From the NCBI GenBank assembly GCA_021823305.1, contig JAKAOE010000008.1, positions 1 to 12,609 of the forward strand: 12,609 nucleotides of DNA, in the 5' to 3' direction. The notes below the pieces were generated by a model that worked only from the letters and a program-made list of their open reading frames with translations, searched no databases and was not told the origin of the DNA. This DNA is from Acidobacteriota bacterium. GTDB lineage: Bacteria > Acidobacteriota > Terriglobia > Terriglobales > SCQP01. A program made the position numbers and the translations under genes. Shown one piece after another: positions 11,756 through 12,609 of the stretch (its first letter is position 1; every line of letters begins with the position of its first letter).

Positions 11756-12514
11756 ATGAGCAGCGCGGCGCTGAGCAGCGCGGACATCCGGCAGCAGGTG
11801 GAGGCGCTGGGGGAGTGGTTCCAGAACCTCGACCTCAAGGGCGTGGCGACCGCGCCGCGGCACTACTTGGGCGACTACCCGGCGAACAAGTGGCGCCGCA
11901 TCGGCCCCGCCTTGCCGGCGCGCCTGGATGGGCTGAGCGTGCTCGACATCGGCTGCAACGCCGGCTTTCATGCGCTGGAGTGCAAACGCCGCGGCGCGCG
12001 GCGCGTGCTGGGCATTGACGCCGACGCGCGCTATCTGGCGCAGGCGCGCTTCGCGGCGGCCGTGCTGAACCTGGAGGTCGCCTTCGAGCACCGCTCGGTG
12101 TACGCGCTGGCGGAGCTGGACGAGCGCTTCGACTACGTCTTCTTTCTGGGCTTGATCTATCACCTGCGCTATCCGCTCTACGCGCTCGACTTGGCGGCGC
12201 GGCTGACGCGGCGGCGATTGGTCTTCCAGACGATGCTGCGCGGCAGCGCGCAAGTCGCGCCGCCGGCGCCGGACTACGACTTCTGGGACCGCTCGCCGTT
12301 CCGCCGCCCGGAGTTTCCCAAGCTGTACTTCATCGAGCGCAGCTATGCCGGCGACCCCACCAACTGGTGGATTCCCAACCGCGCGGCGGCGGAAGCGATG
12401 CTGCGCAGCGCGGGCCTCGAGCCGGTGGCGCATCCGGAGCCGGAGACCTGGATCTGCGCGCCGACCGGGCGGGCGGGCTACGTCTGGGAGCGGGAACTGG
12501 CGGGAACGCTCTAG
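11756..12514 (+). CDS. CmoB-like class I SAM-dependent methyltransferase
   Basis: The protein has 252 residues from ATG 11756. It begins with a WFQNLDLKGVATAPRHYLGDYP block (about 21-42) that resembles CmoB-type enzymes. SAM-binding motif I VLDIGCNAG (62-70), the acidic ribose contact GIDAD (86-90) and FFLGLIYHLRYPLYALD (129-145) follow. The C-terminal block YAGDPTNWWIPNRAAAEAML (about 197-216) matches what I remember of a methyltransferase family named after Rta_06860 (TIGR04290); that name should be checked. The frame is open upstream to 11627, but those codons lie in the inverted-repeat element. ATG 11756 gives a normal family N-terminus, and ATG 11735 is an alternative. The substrate is unknown. 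It is followed after 11 bases by a probable radical SAM gene, and the two are likely co-expressed. Confidence 0.88.
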   Translation: MSSAALSSADIRQQVEALGEWFQNLDLKGVATAPRHYLGDYPANKWRRIGPALPARLDGLSVLDIGCNAGFHALECKRRGARRVLGIDADARYLAQARFAAAVLNLEVAFEHRSVYALAELDERFDYVFFLGLIYHLRYPLYALDLAARLTRRRLVFQTMLRGSAQVAPPAPDYDFWDRSPFRRPEFPKLYFIERSYAGDPTNWWIPNRAAAEAMLRSAGLEPVAHPEPETWICAPTGRAGYVWERELAGTL

Positions 12515-12525
12515 CGGAGGCGGTG

Positions 12526-12609
12526 GTGAAGTACGCGCTGGCGCAACCCAACTGGCGGTTCGAGGGCTCGACCTACTTCGGCTGCGCCGAAACCCATCTG
12601 CCGCTCGAA
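12526..12609 (+). CDS. Probable B12-binding-domain radical SAM protein (first 28 codons only)
   Basis: A GTG at 12526, five bases after a clean GGAGG (12516-12520), opens a frame running off the window edge. A second GTG at 12523 is too close to the Shine-Dalgarno. The 28 residues (KYALAQPNWRFEGSTYFGC, then HLPLE) form the first strand and loop of a cobalamin-binding domain as found at the N-terminus of B12-dependent radical SAM enzymes. The NPNW/QPNW...G(S)xYFGC...HLPLE pattern is one I associate with a specific family (TIGR04295 from memory). None of the radical SAM CxxxCxxC motif is inside the window, so the call is tentative. The spacing to the methyltransferase suggests one operon. Confidence 0.6.
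   Translation, partial: MKYALAQPNWRFEGSTYFGCAETHLPLE

Overview
This is a visibly GC-rich bacterial window with tightly packed genes, several GTG or TTG starts and many 4-8 base gene overlaps. Taking the gene families, the frequent lack of Shine-Dalgarno sites and the high GC together, I lean towards Acidobacteriota or a similar high-GC soil bacterium. This is a low-confidence inference, because no rRNA or other diagnostic marker is present.

Positions 1-4018 (+) hold the end of an operon for a membrane complex of the group 4 [NiFe]-hydrogenase / complex I superfamily. It encodes the C-terminus of a HyfE-like membrane subunit, a HyfF/NuoM-like antiporter subunit, a HyfG/HycE-like fused NuoC-NuoD subunit, and a small subunit fusing a ferredoxin domain to a HyfI/NuoB domain. 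Each gene start overlaps the previous stop (ATGA, ATGA, GTGA). The NuoD-like subunit has lost all four Ni-binding cysteines and ends exactly where hydrogenase maturation proteases normally cut. The complex therefore looks like an energy-converting hydrogenase-related (Ehr-type) complex and not a hydrogenase. The fused ferredoxin has lost exactly the four ligands of one of its two clusters. The proton-pumping residues of the antiporter subunit are intact. This is the most interesting system in the window.

Positions 4015-5192 hold a small DUF465/YdcH-like gene (-) and truB (+), divergently transcribed from a 71-base region. Positions 5193-5783 are a 591-base stretch without a convincing gene. 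It carries a near-perfect 19-base palindrome, a long-range inverted repeat and a strong hairpin. A single-domain phenylalanine 4-hydroxylase follows (5784-6704). After it comes a poorly preserved, probably frameshifted open region and then a complete IS630-family insertion sequence (7269-8424, 15-base terminal repeats, TA duplication inside CTAG).

Positions 8515-9889 (-) encode a PLP-dependent threonine/serine ammonia-lyase and an overlapping DUF202 membrane protein. Divergent from these (+) are a PfkB-family sugar kinase and an overlapping glycerophosphodiester phosphodiesterase (10022-11618). A nested inverted-repeat element (11612-11729) separates them from a CmoB-like SAM methyltransferase and the first 28 codons of a probable B12-binding radical SAM protein, which runs off the end of the window.

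Several genes lack a Shine-Dalgarno site and instead have a TAnnnT box 5-15 bases before the start codon. This suggests leaderless or nearly leaderless transcripts. I saw no tRNA, rRNA or CRISPR array.
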